Shown here: in pieces, positions 45,301-60,300 of the stretch
Numbering within the stretch: position 1 is the first letter of the stretch
How the letters are laid out: each line of letters opens with the position of its first letter
Assembly: GCF_035083965.1 (NCBI RefSeq)
Contig: NC_089727.1
Coordinates: 8,995,501-9,059,500 of the forward strand
DNA: 64,000 nucleotides
DNA from: Branchiostoma lanceolatum
Taxonomy: Eukaryota; Chordata; Leptocardii; Amphioxiformes; Branchiostomatidae
Direction: 5' to 3'
Program-made: the position numbers and the translations under genes
The notes under the pieces: generated by a model
The model's input: the letters and a program-made list of their open reading frames with translations, nothing else
What the model was told of the DNA's origin: nothing
Databases searched by the model: none

Positions 45301-48300
45301 TCAAGACATAGCCGTCAAACCTTATGCTAAGTGACTTTGGGTCAACTTGATATTAGTTAAGTGGTTTGTTGATAAGTGAAACAGGTATTCCTCTTTAGGA
45401 CTGTTGCAGGAGTACTTACCTGGTGAACACCTAGTGAGGATCACCTAGGTGACCTGGCACACCTGTTATCTATTCATAGTGCTGTTGAAACACATTATCT
45501 TATGGTCCTGTCCAATTTGTAAGATAAGTGTTACACCTGTTTCACTTCATAGCTGTCCAAGATTGTGGTTGCTATGCATTGTAAATTATTTGCCCTGGAA
45601 GTGGTTGTTATAATGTTGTATATCAAATAAAGCAAAATCATTTTGTATAGTAACTGTTGATAAATCTGATTAAATCTCTGAAGAGTGAAATAAATCTTGG
45701 TTTGTGTGACATTTAACACCCTTTGTACTTTGACCCTTATATTAGGTTTTATCACCCTTATTTGTGAATGTAAACATGTCGTGTATGTCTAATCAATCAT
45801 TAAGGTCCACAATAGTCTGAAAACAGCACAGATTCAGGTCCTAACAGAATCCATACAGCAGTTATCTAAAGGTAAAGCAGGTGACTTCAAACTGAGGACG
45901 AAGCATGATGCTTTTTCGTTCACTAGTTGCTACAGCTCACATATTTTAGCCAAGCACACTAGGTCAACCCTAATTTTCTCAATAAGGGTGTTGGGTTCTT
46001 TTACATGCAGAGGTTTGACGCCATAAGCTCCCTCAGACGAGGGGTTGCTGGCTTTATGTTCCCATCAAAAAGGATGATGTGACAGTTTTCCAGTCATGTC
46101 TTGAAAACAGTCCAAAATTGTTGACTGAAACTAATGGTATGCTACCATGCTACGAAGGTGACAATCAGCTATGCCTTCTGTTGTTAAAGCAAATACACAT
46201 ACACACCAACTCAAGGATTTTAGACATGTGCTTTTGTAATGATAGACGACTATGAGACCTTTCCTTTCATTTCATTGGTAAATTGTTTTTCTATGTGTTG
46301 GTGACTTCCTTGGTGCCTTGGTACATAACGTATGTTCCAGACAGTCTACTCTTGCTGAATACCTGAGACATTTTGTATTATCCATATCACATTTTAAAAT
46401 TGATTTTTCAAAACTGTTTAAAGTTTTACAATATTGTAAGTACTTCTGAGTACTACTTTTAGCTACTGTAGCCATTCTTAATTTTCCTGTACTTTCATAA
46501 CAGTAACTAAAGATAGGGTTGTTAACAGGTGGTTGTTTTGAGAGCCCGTTTTTCACAATGAAACTTTGTAGTTGTATATAGGGCTGTCTCCAGGACCCGT
46601 CCCTCCGTCCGGGGACAGACATTTTCTTGTTGGAACTGACAAAAATGTCACTAAAAATGACAGATTTTTCCCTAACAATACGTGGGACAGAAAAAATTAC
46701 AGCTAGAACAGACTGTAAATTTCTTTCTTGTGCTGTAAATTTTATAAGGATGTCTAGCTAGTGTAACATTATGATGCCAGACATGTACTTTTATTAATGT
46801 AACCAAATATAGGACTGTTAACAGGTGGTTGTTTTGAGAACCTTTCACAATGGCACTTTGTACATGTAGTTGTAAACAGGGCTGTCTCCAGGAAATTTTC
46901 TTGTTGGAACAGACGAAAATCAACAGCATGGGCTCCCAAACAATTGCGTGGGACGGAAAATAATTCCAAGCTGGAATTCCAGACTGTAACTCTCTTTCTT
47001 GTATGCTAAGTTTTATAGGGATGTCTAGCTAGTCTAACAAGGATTCCTTCCTCAGTAACAACAACATCTAAAGTAGCAACATCATCATTCTGCACATGTA
47101 GTCACTCAATGAAAAATTGTGGTGATCCGCCTTATGCACCATGGTGACGGCAGTGCCTGTCTGCTGACCCACAAAACCCGCCATTGTATTCAGTTGTTAA
47201 GTTCTTAAAGAAAATGCTGGTACAAAGGATTAGCCCTTTTACAGACTGTCTTTTGTGGTTCAAGATTGAAGTTTTCAATGATACTCAAAAACACTCTGAG
47301 AAGTATCATTTATAATATATAATGCACTGATTGGGGTTGACATGATTGTGATTGTTTACATGCACATTATGTCCATCGTTTCACCCTGCAGTTGAAATAG
47401 AATTACACCAAAGAAGCCTCATGCTATTTGTTACATTCAATTTCAGAATGTTCTGTTCTTTTGTTTGTAAACTTTTTCCGGTCATAGTTCTTATGAACTT
47501 ATAACGTTGGGTAACATAAATTCAGGATTTTTCCGATAATGGTTGACTGAAATCAATCTAGCAGAACAATAAACCATCCTTTTTTTCTATAATTCTGTCA
47601 GTATCATGAACTATCTTTGCACTAATCATATATATGGTAGATTTTGTCTCTAGTCGTGCTGACACCATGATATTTCAACTTGAAACTACCGTCCGCTGCA
47701 CGCACAATAACGGTGCTGTCGGACAGGGGGGCACATTAATTCGGGAGAGAAGATTCGTCTTCAATATCTTACCGCTAATCACATTTTATACAGCAGCTAT
47801 TCGTTCCATCCTTGGCTTGAGGAGAGTGCTATGGATATAGACGTGTCCAAGTAAAAAAAATACACGAAAAAACGGCCGTACCGCATACATCAGGCCAGTT
47901 CGGGAACAACCCGTGTGTTGAGTCGGTAGAACTTCACTCAAAGTCGGCCCATCGTCATCATCGGGCAACGTGTAACGTTACATTATTCATGGAAAGTTAG
48001 CTGGATGCCGTAGCAATGGTAATACTACTATGTCCATGTGTTCCTTGTTGTGTTAGGAGCAAACTTTGAGGAAAATATCTTCCTCAGTCCACTATCACAC
48101 GCAGCATTTAGACAAAAAAGTGTTCCTCACAAACCTTTGTCGTCTGCTTGACAACAGGATTCTGGTTAACAATATGGCGGCGGGAAAATACACGTGCCGT
48201 AGGTTGTAGCAACAGAGAGGAGTTTTGATGATTGATCACACTTAGAATCCAGTTGTAGGTTAGCAAAAGAGATTGTAATAAGTTGTCTTATAAATAATTG

Positions 48301-51300
48301 TGTTTAGCAGGCAGGAGATGTGACATTTGTCGTATAAACCAGCGAACAACCGTGCTGGGTGATTCTCCCACGAAGCCCCCAGACTCTGTCAATAAGGGAC
48401 GGAGAGTTTTTGACGTCGCCAACTTCTAATGCATGGTTATCGAAGCTTTTCAGCCAGTGTTCTGAATACGTTAGTCTATCTGCTTTGCATTGCTGGCGTT
48501 ATAACTGATTTTGCATGTAGCACATATCCCTAAATACGCCGTTTTCGAAAAATCGCGAATTTAAGTACCCCGCGAATTTATGTTACCCAACGTTATACTA
48601 GTATTAGGTTTTGTACATAAAGCGTTATAATCATACCTGGCTGTACTAGTCCTGAGTATTACTATTGACTACCTCTGCATACAGATCATCTGGCTGTTTT
48701 GGCCACATTGTTGTGTAAATCATTTACTAAATACTAGCAAAGTACCATAAAAACAGGAAAATAAGCATGATTTTCCCAAATTTAGCATCGCGGTCACAAA
48801 TAATACTATTATTATTATTATTAATAGTGTGATAGCCTGATACATTGAAATGCATTTCCTAGAAACCTGTTGTATTATCAAAATAGGTCAGTCATTATGT
48901 TGGACAAACATGTTTTTTCTAATACACAATCGGTTAATTATCCATGACAGCAAAAAACAGGTTACACAGGTAGACCCACTGTGACCTGTTTTCTTGAGCC
49001 CTGAGTAATTGTATGAGTAACTAAAGCCATTTCTAAATCCTCCTGGTCAAGCAGAATTGTGGTATTATTAATCATCACTATTCACACCAAAAAGAAATAC
49101 AAAACTCTTTGATAAGATAATACAACCTCAGCTTTAAACCTCAAATTACCAATGAATGTAACATCTACTAATTATAAGTTAAACATAATTGGACCAGGTT
49201 ACATAATTCAGCCACCCTGAAAAGATAGTTGTCAAAACAGATCTCCAACCCAACGTCCCCCAGTATAATACACTCCAGGACCTGTATCTAAACTGTGCAT
49301 ACCCTGGGGGTGCTGTACTAGAGATCTCTCAAAGTCAAACCCACCCTTTTTCAAAGTGGCAGATTTTTATAACCTGGCGGGTTAATGTTAGTTGAGGTTA
49401 GATGACATTCAAAAAAAATAAGCAAGATTTTAAGTTAACATTTATCTCTAATACTAGAGGCTTGAATATCTTGTTGGCATTCTCCCATGCAACAGCCAAA
49501 CCCTCCACGTCCCTATCACCCAGATTTATATGATGGTGTGTACTAGTATATCACAGAGGCTTAGTACTCATTGTTGGGCCATTAGATAAGTCTCATGGTA
49601 TATGGATCTCACCATTGGGAAATCAACTCAGGTTTCCAACATGAGTTAATCATATTGTGGACAGTGACAATAGTTCAGAATTGATTATGACAGATTAAAC
49701 CTGCTTCTGAATTGTTAATCCTTTTCAACCTTTCAAATGCCTTGTGGATAAAAAGTATGATATTCCTCTCACATATTAATATCAATTCATGATTTTACTT
49801 TTTTTGCACTATCTGATAATGTCGTGCAGAATTTTTAAGCAATCCATTTTCAACATTTCTGTTAATAAAGTTCAGGTTTGGTTGCACCATGTACAAATGT
49901 AGCTAATAGTCACCAAATGGACATGTACATGTATTACGTAAACATTATTTTTACTTCTCTCCAAGAAAATTTAGAACTTGTGAACTATTTTTTTGGCTTG
50001 TTGTATATGATTGCCAATGTACATTGCATGTGCTTTATGGTGCTGCCTTCTTTTATCTGTGGTACAACAATGCTCACAAGGCAGTATAGGTAAGTGGGTG
50101 AAGTCTGCCATCCCTGATTGTCGTATTTTTCGGACATGTTTACCCCCAGATCCCAAGTTTGACCTGAAACATCACGACCAGCCGCCCAGACTGGACCTGT
50201 ACGATTTCAAGACCACGGTGGACATGAAGGTCGCCATACCGACCCCGCCCAAGTCCACTTGGGAACTGGACGTGACTCCGGCCATCTCCACCCAGAAGTG
50301 GCTGACCATGTACGGGCTCAAGAAGAACAAACTGTCCATGGGTCAGATTCTACCGGCCATTGGCTTCAAGCACAGTGATGGTAAGTCATCAACAGTTACT
50401 GATTACATGTACTTCTGTCCTTGCAGTTCTACATGGAAAGGAAGCAAAAGGTTATAGGCTAGTTCACAGTTTGAAGTGCACATGTGTGGTGTGATGCATT
50501 GTAGGTAATATGTCAAAGTTGAAGGCCCTTCTAACCATTCTTAATGTTTTGCTAGGGACCTTAATGTGCACTTCAAACTGTGAACTAGCTTATTCCGTGT
50601 CTGATATTCCAAAGGGGGAGGGGGAAATTAGAGTGCTGAGGACAAAGGGGGGAAATTCAAGGTCAATTTGATACCCCAGAAAAATTGCATAGTTATCACA
50701 CAAATCTCTTACTTCTTACTTTTTAAGTAAAGTTTCTACCTCGAATTATAACCTGTACATAGATTTCAGCACCAGGGACAGGCACAAGTGACTACCATAC
50801 AAGTTCCTAAATATGATATATGTATCAACAGTACATTATTAGATAAAAAGATATCCTGCAACATTTTCTACAAAAAAGATTAATGATCAAGCTGACTACT
50901 CACGACAGCAGTGAAAGCTGTATCCTCTTTTTTTTACCAGTCCTTGACCGCTTTGAACCACTCAGTGTAAATGTCAGGCATCCATTATTTACCATATTTG
51001 TACCAAAATGTCAGTTCCTGGAGAATAAAAGACTGGAGTGGTTAGTTCCATACGGGTGGAGTTCAAAGTCAACCTTATCCCTGGGGCTATAAACCCCCAT
51101 GATACTGGTTACACAAAGCTGTCATGGCACCAGGAAACAAAGTCGCTCTAAAAGCTTTTTTGCTTGATCCCAGTCCATTGCATGTACATGTAGATAAAAT
51201 GCTGTGCAGGCAACTGATTTCTGTTGTATTTCTGTGATGTGGAATAACAATTCTGGGCAAAGTTCTTTGTACACAACCAAGTGTTAATTATCAAATCCAA

Positions 51301-54300
51301 CATTTTGTTTACTCTCTGTTACCTTCCTCGGGGCAATATACATTGAAGATGGCAGACAATAAAGCTCTGGGTTGTGTACAAAGAACTTTGTTATCTAGTG
51401 ACTTACCAACCTGATGAAACTATTCATGGATAATTCTAATTAACTCTACTGCACTCATTACAACAATGTACAATACAGCAAAACAAAAATAATGTCATTA
51501 CATCCTTAGGCTTGCTTTACTGTTGTCATTTCACTTTTTCATTGTCATATTCAGAATAAAAATTAACCCCCATTAACATTAATCCGCCGGGTCACATAAG
51601 TCCGCCACTTTGAAAAAAAGTGGGTTCAAGAGATCTTTAGTGCAGTACCCCCAGGTATGTACAATTTAGATGTTCAGGAGTGCGTCATACTAGGGCACGT
51701 TGGGTTGGAGATCTGTTTGGATGCATCTTTTCAGGTTGGAGGAATTATGTATACCCTGGTGGATTTATGTTTAACTTTAGTAGAAGTTACATAGAGATTG
51801 AGTAGCCTTACCTTTATATCAAAAGTCTGCCTACCAAAGACAATATACTTGAAATACATGCATTTTGTATGTTTTTATTGAGATCCAAACCTGTTTAGTT
51901 TGGCCGCTAACAGAAGTATTCTTACCTGACAGACTATGATTATTCTCTGAAGAAGCCAGTCAGTTCCAGGTATGGAGAGGGGCTGTTCCAGAGGTTCCCA
52001 AGAAAAGACGGCAAAACATTCAATGTAAGTCAACTTCCCTATGGACATCTTTGCTCCTTTTGGATTGCAAAAAGCATATTTTTTTACAAATATCATAACA
52101 TGAAATCTAATACAAGTACTATATCTATTGTATGCATTGCTGAATACTAGATGTTGAGTGCAAAGGTCTCAAAATAAAAATGCACCAAACCTTTCAAATC
52201 TTTTAAATCTAAAATAAGTATGGAAAAAAACTTAACCTCATTAAAAGAGTGGTTTTCTCCAAATTTGATTTTTTTTGGTTCACTATAGATTGTCACAAAA
52301 CAAGGCACAAAAGCTTCTGAATTAGAAGTGTACTACTGAATTGTTTTTGATAGTTACCTCCATGAAAAATGGAGGTATTGTTTTAGGTATGTCTGTGTGA
52401 GTCTTTGTGTGTGTTTGTGCTTCCAAAACTTAAAGCATATAACTTAAGAGGGTCTGAAAGGATAGTGATGATATTTACGTTAGGTCTTGGGAAAACAAAG
52501 ATCAAGTTGGATTTTGGGCCCCCTGTGGTGGCTTTCCTTGTTGTAACTGACTTCTATTTACTTCTTAACATAGGTGACTGTAGGCAAAGACAAGTTAAAA
52601 CAGATCGAGAGCAGGCTGATGCAGGCTATCACCCTGTACAAGAGGAGGCTGGAGTGGTTAACGTCCGAGAGCCGGCGCACGTTCGGAGTCATCCAGGAGC
52701 ACTGTGTGGTCCTCGTACTGGACATCAAGACGATGGATCCCGCGGAGTTTGAAATCTGCAGGGACATCATCAGAAGGGTCATCAATGAACAGATAGCAAA
52801 TGTCGCCAAGTTCAACCTCATCAGGTGAGATAGAATTTTATCTTGTGAACGTGAAAGGCCGCAGCTATCCATTCGCCTGGTTCTCGTATTCAGAAAGATA
52901 ATGCTGAACTAGAAAATTAACATGAAAACAGAATCCCATGGCCTCCCATCACCTTTTTCAAAATGCATAAATTCAGAACGAAAACATAAGAGTGCAAATA
53001 TATTTTAGACATGAAGCCATGTTATCCACTGTGTTTAGGGCACGGTATTGGAAGGCAGAGCCCCTCTCTCTCCTTCCACTGCGTTTCACCTCATCAACCA
53101 AAGTCAGGTATCAATTTTTACACCTGAGTTGAGTGAAGAAAGTACCTTTCCTAAGGACACAATGCCTATAGCTAGAGATAGCTTCTTGAGCTCGTGTCTG
53201 CTAGCCTAGCCATTCAGCCATTTTTGTCCACAATTCTAACAGAGATAGTGGTGTATGTATCTTTGAGAACAACATGCTAACTACCCAAATGTCTGTGTAA
53301 CTCTTTCAGAGCCCAGGAAGACCTGAGCGTGTGGCAGCCTGACGGAGCCATCCCGTACTCTGCGGAGAGCCGACTGTCGGCGCTGACGTGGCTGGAACAG
53401 ATCGACAGGATGGTGGGACGGTCCAAGACTTCAACTGTCGAGTCTGTCATCAGGGCCATGAACGATCCTAACGTGAGTACAATGAAGTGATTGATATCAT
53501 ATCCTCTATTGTATTGTAATGAATGAGTACTTAGTCATGTACCATTCAAAAAATAGAACAAAATATCATTATTCTATAGAAACGGCTTGTAGGTATGCCT
53601 TAGCGAATGAACACCATTTCTAGTAGGTTGATGCTATATAAATATACACAGTGTATATTATTACTCCATTGTAACCATACAATGAAGCTTGATCAAAATC
53701 ACTAGTACTGTTAACCTTGAAATGTTCCTAGTTGTTACACTTTTGCTGCATTCACTGTGATCTCTGTGAACATATGTCTCCAATATACTGTACTACAGAA
53801 TTGGTTTATCCGTTAACTGCAAAGCCACTCATTCTGCCTTCTGTGAAATTATGTCCCGGGAAAATAAATTTTACAGTTATTTGTTTGTTTGTTTATTTTC
53901 ATTTATCCAGGGGGTTACATATCGCCTGTAATGGTGTTTTTCAATGTGCCCTGGGAGGCAATCCCTACATTGTTCAAACTTGAATACATACATGTAAGAT
54001 AACAAAAATAACACAAACTGTAATCAAATAATAATACAAGGTAAACTTAACTAAATGCTTCGAAATACTAACTTGTTACAACTGATTTCAAATGACAAAA
54101 TGAATAAAACAATAATATAACATAATATGACATAGAAAAACAATGGAATAACGTCAGAAAAGAAAGTTACTGTACCTAGTACCTGTGTTTATTGTACTAT
54201 TTTCTAATTCCCTGGTACAGGCAGAAGCAGTGTACTTGTTCTATGAGGGGGACCTGTCTAACGACACCCAGCATCTCCTGAGGCAGAAGCTGGTGGGACA

Positions 54301-57300
54301 CCGATACCCTCTCCACATTGTCTCCTTCAACGCCACCAGTGAACACACCACACGTTTCCTCAGGGACCTCACCAAACTCACAGGAGGAAGGTCAGTCGGT
54401 GGTTCACTTGTATCTATCTAATTACCGGAATACACCAGAAATACACTGGAATACGCATAGAGAAGGGTGAAATCTACCAAAATACAGAATGCTTTGATAA
54501 GTAAAAATTGCAAGTAGCTATATTTGGTATAGAATAAAGATATTGCTAGAAACAAGAAATTGCTAGAAAATATTGGGATATTGCAGCCTGCCACCATGCA
54601 TTTACTGTCTACAATGTTTGTTTAGTGGGGTCTGTCTAATTAGCACATAATGATCTAACCATAGTTCATCAAAGTATACTGTATTTCAGTAGATTTCACC
54701 CTTCTTTATGTGTATTCCGGTGTAGTCTCGTGTATTCCGGTAAATGATTGAACTGATTTACCTTGGATGAGGGTATTGAAGCTATTATGATTGTAGTCTT
54801 TTGAATTATGAATTACTGTTGGACATTTGTGATGACCAATGTCGTTCTACTTTAGATTTCATGCCTTCACCCTTCGGGAGGGCAGGACACCGATTGGTGG
54901 AGTTCCACCTGGCGCAGGAGTGCGACCTGAGGTCATTGAACTGTTTGAAGAGCTTGAGGAGGCCAGGAACACCCTGGCAGAGGTGCAGGTGCTGATCCAG
55001 GAGGCACCTGATCCCAAGACACAGATGGGTAAGTCTTTAACTTAAGATGCTGTAAAATAACTTTCCGGTGGTTTTATTTTTATGGTAGAAGGGAAAAGGA
55101 AGTTTTTGCTGTGTTTTGAATTTGTAGTTGAAACAATACTGTTTATAGTAGTAATACATTGAGAACACATATCTAAAGTGAATTTTTAGTGGAGAGGTCA
55201 CCATGAAAATAAAACCACTGCAAAAGTTTCAAGAGTCACAGTAGTTTTTTTGGGTCAATTATTGCACTTTCACCATCATATAAAAGAACATTTACTAATT
55301 AAAGAGAAAACAAAATAAAAATAAACAACAAAAGTAAAATATATACCACTAATCAGAATGCACAATACATGTATTGAAAAATGATATATATGTGTAAAAC
55401 AATTTTGAAGAGACTGAATGCAAATCATGTCAATGAATTTCTCTTTGCACAACAAAGCCAATCATAAACTAATGATCTGACAATCACATGATAGTCAATA
55501 ATCTACACTTAAGCATGAAACTAGAAATAAGAATGCCTAATGATTTAATCAGATCAAATGACTCCCATTATCTAACTTGAAATAGCAACATATTATTCCT
55601 AACATTAAGAATGGTTTCCAACTTAACTCTGATAAGTACTTTAAAGATAAATTCCTTCAAGAAGATTTGATCTCTATGCAAATTACACAACATTGTCCAA
55701 AACCATAATTGTTTTTTTCTTTCTAATTAGCACCACTTTCTGGAACATCACATTGCACCATCTCTTAAAATGATTTAAAGTAGGGCTATCCACATTGCAA
55801 TAGTTCAGCACATTGTAGGTCCTGTCCTTTGTGCTGAATGAGCCCTAACACCACTGTTATTCTATCAATGCCTTTCTATGGAAGCTGAAGCATATAGGAG
55901 AGGCAAAGAAAGAGGTATGGGAGCACAATGTTACTTATGTGTCATATTCCCATAAGCTAAACTTGTTTGTGTCATAATATGTATTAATGTAGCAATAGGT
56001 TTATCATATCTCATAATGCTATGTTTTTCCTAATGCCTTCTAATGAAAGTGGAGGCACAAAAAAGAAAGGGAAATGGTAAGAAAATATTTGAATATCTTG
56101 CACTGTGACCTAACTGTATATGTCTGATGATACTAAAAACTCATCAATATAGACTGAAATGGATAAACCAAGGTAGCAATTGTTGACACTTGAAACTATC
56201 CCATTCTTTCCAATATTTGAGAATTCTGCCAATTACCATTATATCCATTAATTGTGGATTCTACCTAGAGGCCTTTGCAATGAGATGAATTGCAAACATG
56301 TGTCAAGGTGGTCTTGTGGTTAGGATTGTTGACTTAGAATCTAAAGGTTCTGGTTCGAATCCTTAGCAGACCCCAATGTTGTGCCCTTAGAAAAAGGGCA
56401 CTTTACACTTATTTCATCACTCTATTCAGAGAAAAATAAATACCTAGCTTTAGTTAGGGACGTACTTTCAGATTGGACGTAAAGCCAGAGGTCCCACGTT
56501 TGAAGAAAGCCACTCAAAAAGTCGTGTTCGATGAAAGCCATTCAAAAAGCCAGAAATAGAACTGCTCTTGTAGGAGGTTTAAAAGCTCACGTTGCCTCGA
56601 GCATATGCTAATGACAGTTGTCAAAGACATGTGACCATCATAGATAGCTGTTTGATGATACTGCTTTGATTTACCTTTCGGCAGAAGATCTTTGTAGTCT
56701 GTCGCTAGTAACTATAATGGAAAATGTAGCCTGTAGCTTATCAGGTCATTGACCTACATGTAACAGTAATAGCGCTTCTACAATAGAGCAATCGGCTAGA
56801 AACAACTCTAATTTATTCCGAATGAAATGAAGTAGTGATTATGGCGTTATCATCCCTAATATCTCCCCTAAAAACATTTCTGGGTTTTGACTTTGTATCC
56901 TTCCATCACTTGTATCCTTGAAACAGCCTTGAATATTACGTGCAAAGGTGAATCTGTTCTTGACATGCAAAGCTTTAAGTATAGAGCCAGCATGCTTCCC
57001 AGATGAATGGAAATCTACTCTAATGAGAGAGTGCCTTCCCATTGCCCATAGCAACTGTCAATCACTCTGTGTAGCCCTGATTAACTCCTGGGGTCGACTG
57101 ACAGTGTAGTACATGTTGTTGACATCAATTGAACATGGCAGCCAAGAAAACAGTCAGATGGTTTGATCAAGGTGAAAGAAGACAGTTTTTCTATACTTGT
57201 TAGATAATTGATAGGTTGTACTCTGAGCATATAGTAAAGTACAGCTAGCAATTATGGTAAGAAGCCAATTTGCAACAGAGTTTTCTGTTTAAGACTTAAC

Positions 57301-60300
57301 CTACATTAACATTAATCTGCCACTTAGAAAAATAGTGTGTTTGAGAGATCTCTAGTGTAGAAACCCCCAGGTATGCACAGTTTAGATATATAGTAATTCA
57401 TTATATACTGTGGGACGTTGGGTTGGAGATATGTTTGAATGTATCTTTTCAGGGTGGCGGAATTATATATCCTGGTGGAATTATGTTAGTAGATCTTAGA
57501 TTTTAGCGTACAAATTGTTATACAGACCTCGATCCTGTATACGTGGCAGTCTTTCCGTGACCTTATCAATGAATTAACAACTGAACCGCACAGCCTGAAG
57601 AAATGACCTTTCAGATAATGATCCTGGGTTTTTCTCTTGTTTATTTCAGCCACAGTAAAGCCGAGACCTAAAGTGAAGAGTGAACAGTACATGGGATCAA
57701 AAGAGTGGTTGGAGGTAAGATTGTGAAAATAACCTTTTGATCTGGTCCATTCTATACTTCATTTATTTATTTTATTTATTCTTTAACTCAGGCCAAGGGC
57801 CCATATAAAAAAAAGGAACTACAGAGACAATACACAAACATCTACGATCTGACTTCACCATATGTCAGATAGAATTTATGTTATAATATTTGCATGCAAA
57901 TGTACATGTAAAGTTGGTGTTCCAAACATATTCCTGGCATTCTGCTTGAATATTCTTTTTTCAAACATTACTTCCAATTGTTACTACATTGTATGAACTC
58001 CCCCTCAAACATTTATAAGATGATTACTTTAAAAGAGTCTTATGAACTCTAATGAACCCTATTGCAAGTATCTTTGAAAAAGAACACTTGTGTGTGAATC
58101 AGAAATATTGCCATCTATCAATAATAGAATACTCTATTGATTTTCATAGCCAGCAGATTCATATGTGAAAGCGAATTATATCAAAATCCTTTTTTCGCTT
58201 TGGCTTGGCCTTTGACAAAAGACCACCCAATGACCACTCCTACTATACTCAATAGTTATGAATAATTGATTAGTAGTGGATTTGATGATCTTATCTGGGA
58301 GTAGATCTAAGTATATAGTATAAAGAACACAGCTGAGACATTTGCCTCAGGTGCATGCCATCACATGTAAGCAATAGGCAACCCCAATTCAATACACTGG
58401 TTGTCAGCTAGGGTCTAGGAAAGAAAATGCTGTGTGTCCAGTTATATTACCATATTTTTGCCACTGAAATTCCTATAAATATCTGTTCACATTGATGATT
58501 AAGACTTATCCTCATTCTTCCGTAGTCCTGTAATCTTGACTAATTTGCTTGAAAATAAAATGGTACCAAATATGAATTCCAAATGTTTGGGCATCTTTGA
58601 AAACCAAGACTGCTTATTCATATTACTTTTCCATAGATAATTGTAAGCTATTTATTTTCTTCTACTCCTTTATAATCTTAACACGTCTGATTGTGTTGTA
58701 ACATTATGGTTTGTTTGCTAGAATTATGGCATTGATGCCAGGAGAATGGACTTCTATGATGTGATCTCTGGCTGCTGCTTCAAACACAGCGATGGGGTGG
58801 TGGAGCTTAAAAAGAAACCAGGAGACCCCCACTCACAAACCGATGCTGTAAGTTGGACTTCAAGAATTGATATTACTGTACATACATTGTACTTCTTTAT
58901 ATCTTGCTGCAGAGATTCTTAGTACCCTTGTGTGCCTGTTACATGAGTTTCATGATGATAAGATTAAAGCTATATGCACTTTGGCTGTTGTGTTATAGTT
59001 GTAATTGTTATGCTCTGATGTTCTAATACTCCTTCATATCCCACTGCTGCCACCATGTTTTGCTCTGTGTGCCATTCATAGCCATTAAAGGACACTATAA
59101 AACATATTTTCGAGGTGACTCAGAATCTTGTATAATGCTAGTTTTATGAGGTATGGTGGAGTGATACAAGTTACTTAGGAGTCATTCAAGTTTCATAGGT
59201 TACAATCAACGTGCCTGATGATAAAGTAGTATGTAGGTGACAGTTTATATGCCTGATGAGAAAAGTAGTGCAGATGCTGTTATTGTCTAACTTGAATATA
59301 TAACAGTTGTATAATCTGGACTATTTTATCCCATGTTCCAGAGCTTGCATGGATGCATGGTTTCCACATGTCGTGTAATCTCTATTTTTCCCTTTTGGTG
59401 CATAGAGCAGCATGAATCATTGAAAACTCTGAAAATATGCTCTAAAATTAAGTGTGATATAGTTCACAAAAATTTGTTTCAGTACTAGTGTTAGAACTAG
59501 ATATTTCAGAAACCTCTTGTGTTCCTATTTTTGTGTGTGGTGCTTTTACATTTTTCAATAAAATTTAGCTTCTTCAGTATTTTTTGCACTGGTTACATAG
59601 GCAGCAATGTAGAAGCACATTTAGAGTGATTCTTTTGATCAATGGTCAAAGATAAATGTGTATGATTTGTTTTGTTTCAGGACACAAAAAACAAGCTGAT
59701 CAATGCAAAGTACTGCGACCGTTTCGCCCACACCAACTGGAAGGATGGGTCCGTGGTACATGTACACGTGACTCCCGAGTTCCACAGGCACTATGAACAG
59801 AGAGTCAACACTGTGGTACAACAGGTTCAAAGAAGGTAATGTACAATCTTGTTGTGTGTGTATAGATTCCATTTGAAGGAGATTGCATTTTGAAATCGTA
59901 AAAAAATTGCTGATTTTGCTGACAAATTACGAAGAGAAATACTTGAATTTATGTACTAGTATATTAAATTGTCTTCTAACTTACCAACACAGCATTTTCT
60001 GTGGGATGGCTTGTTGCAAATGAATGTTATGACAGCCTATAATACATAACAATGCTGTGAAGAAAAAAAAGCTGTCATTTTTGGCCATTTTAAATCGTTA
60101 CATTTTCCTTAAAAATAATGTATTCATGAAAAATCAGGTAAACTATTTTGATCTAATATTAGCACATTTCACCGAAAAATAGTCACACATCTTTCAAGGA
60201 TCAGCAATGATTCATGACTACTTAAACTGCTGTTGTTTGCAGGATTGACTGGTTGCGGGAGGGGAGTCGTGAACTGTTTGGAACAGTTATAGAGGAACAG

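Noticed and set aside
47634..47840. Open frame within the 1.1-kb inverted-repeat element
   Set aside because: Short, no recognisable domain, and overlapped by a frame on the other strand.
56305..56380. Possible tRNA gene
   Set aside because: Same head and tail recur at 24.3 kb and partly at 10.2 and 6.2 kb, so this is a SINE-like family.
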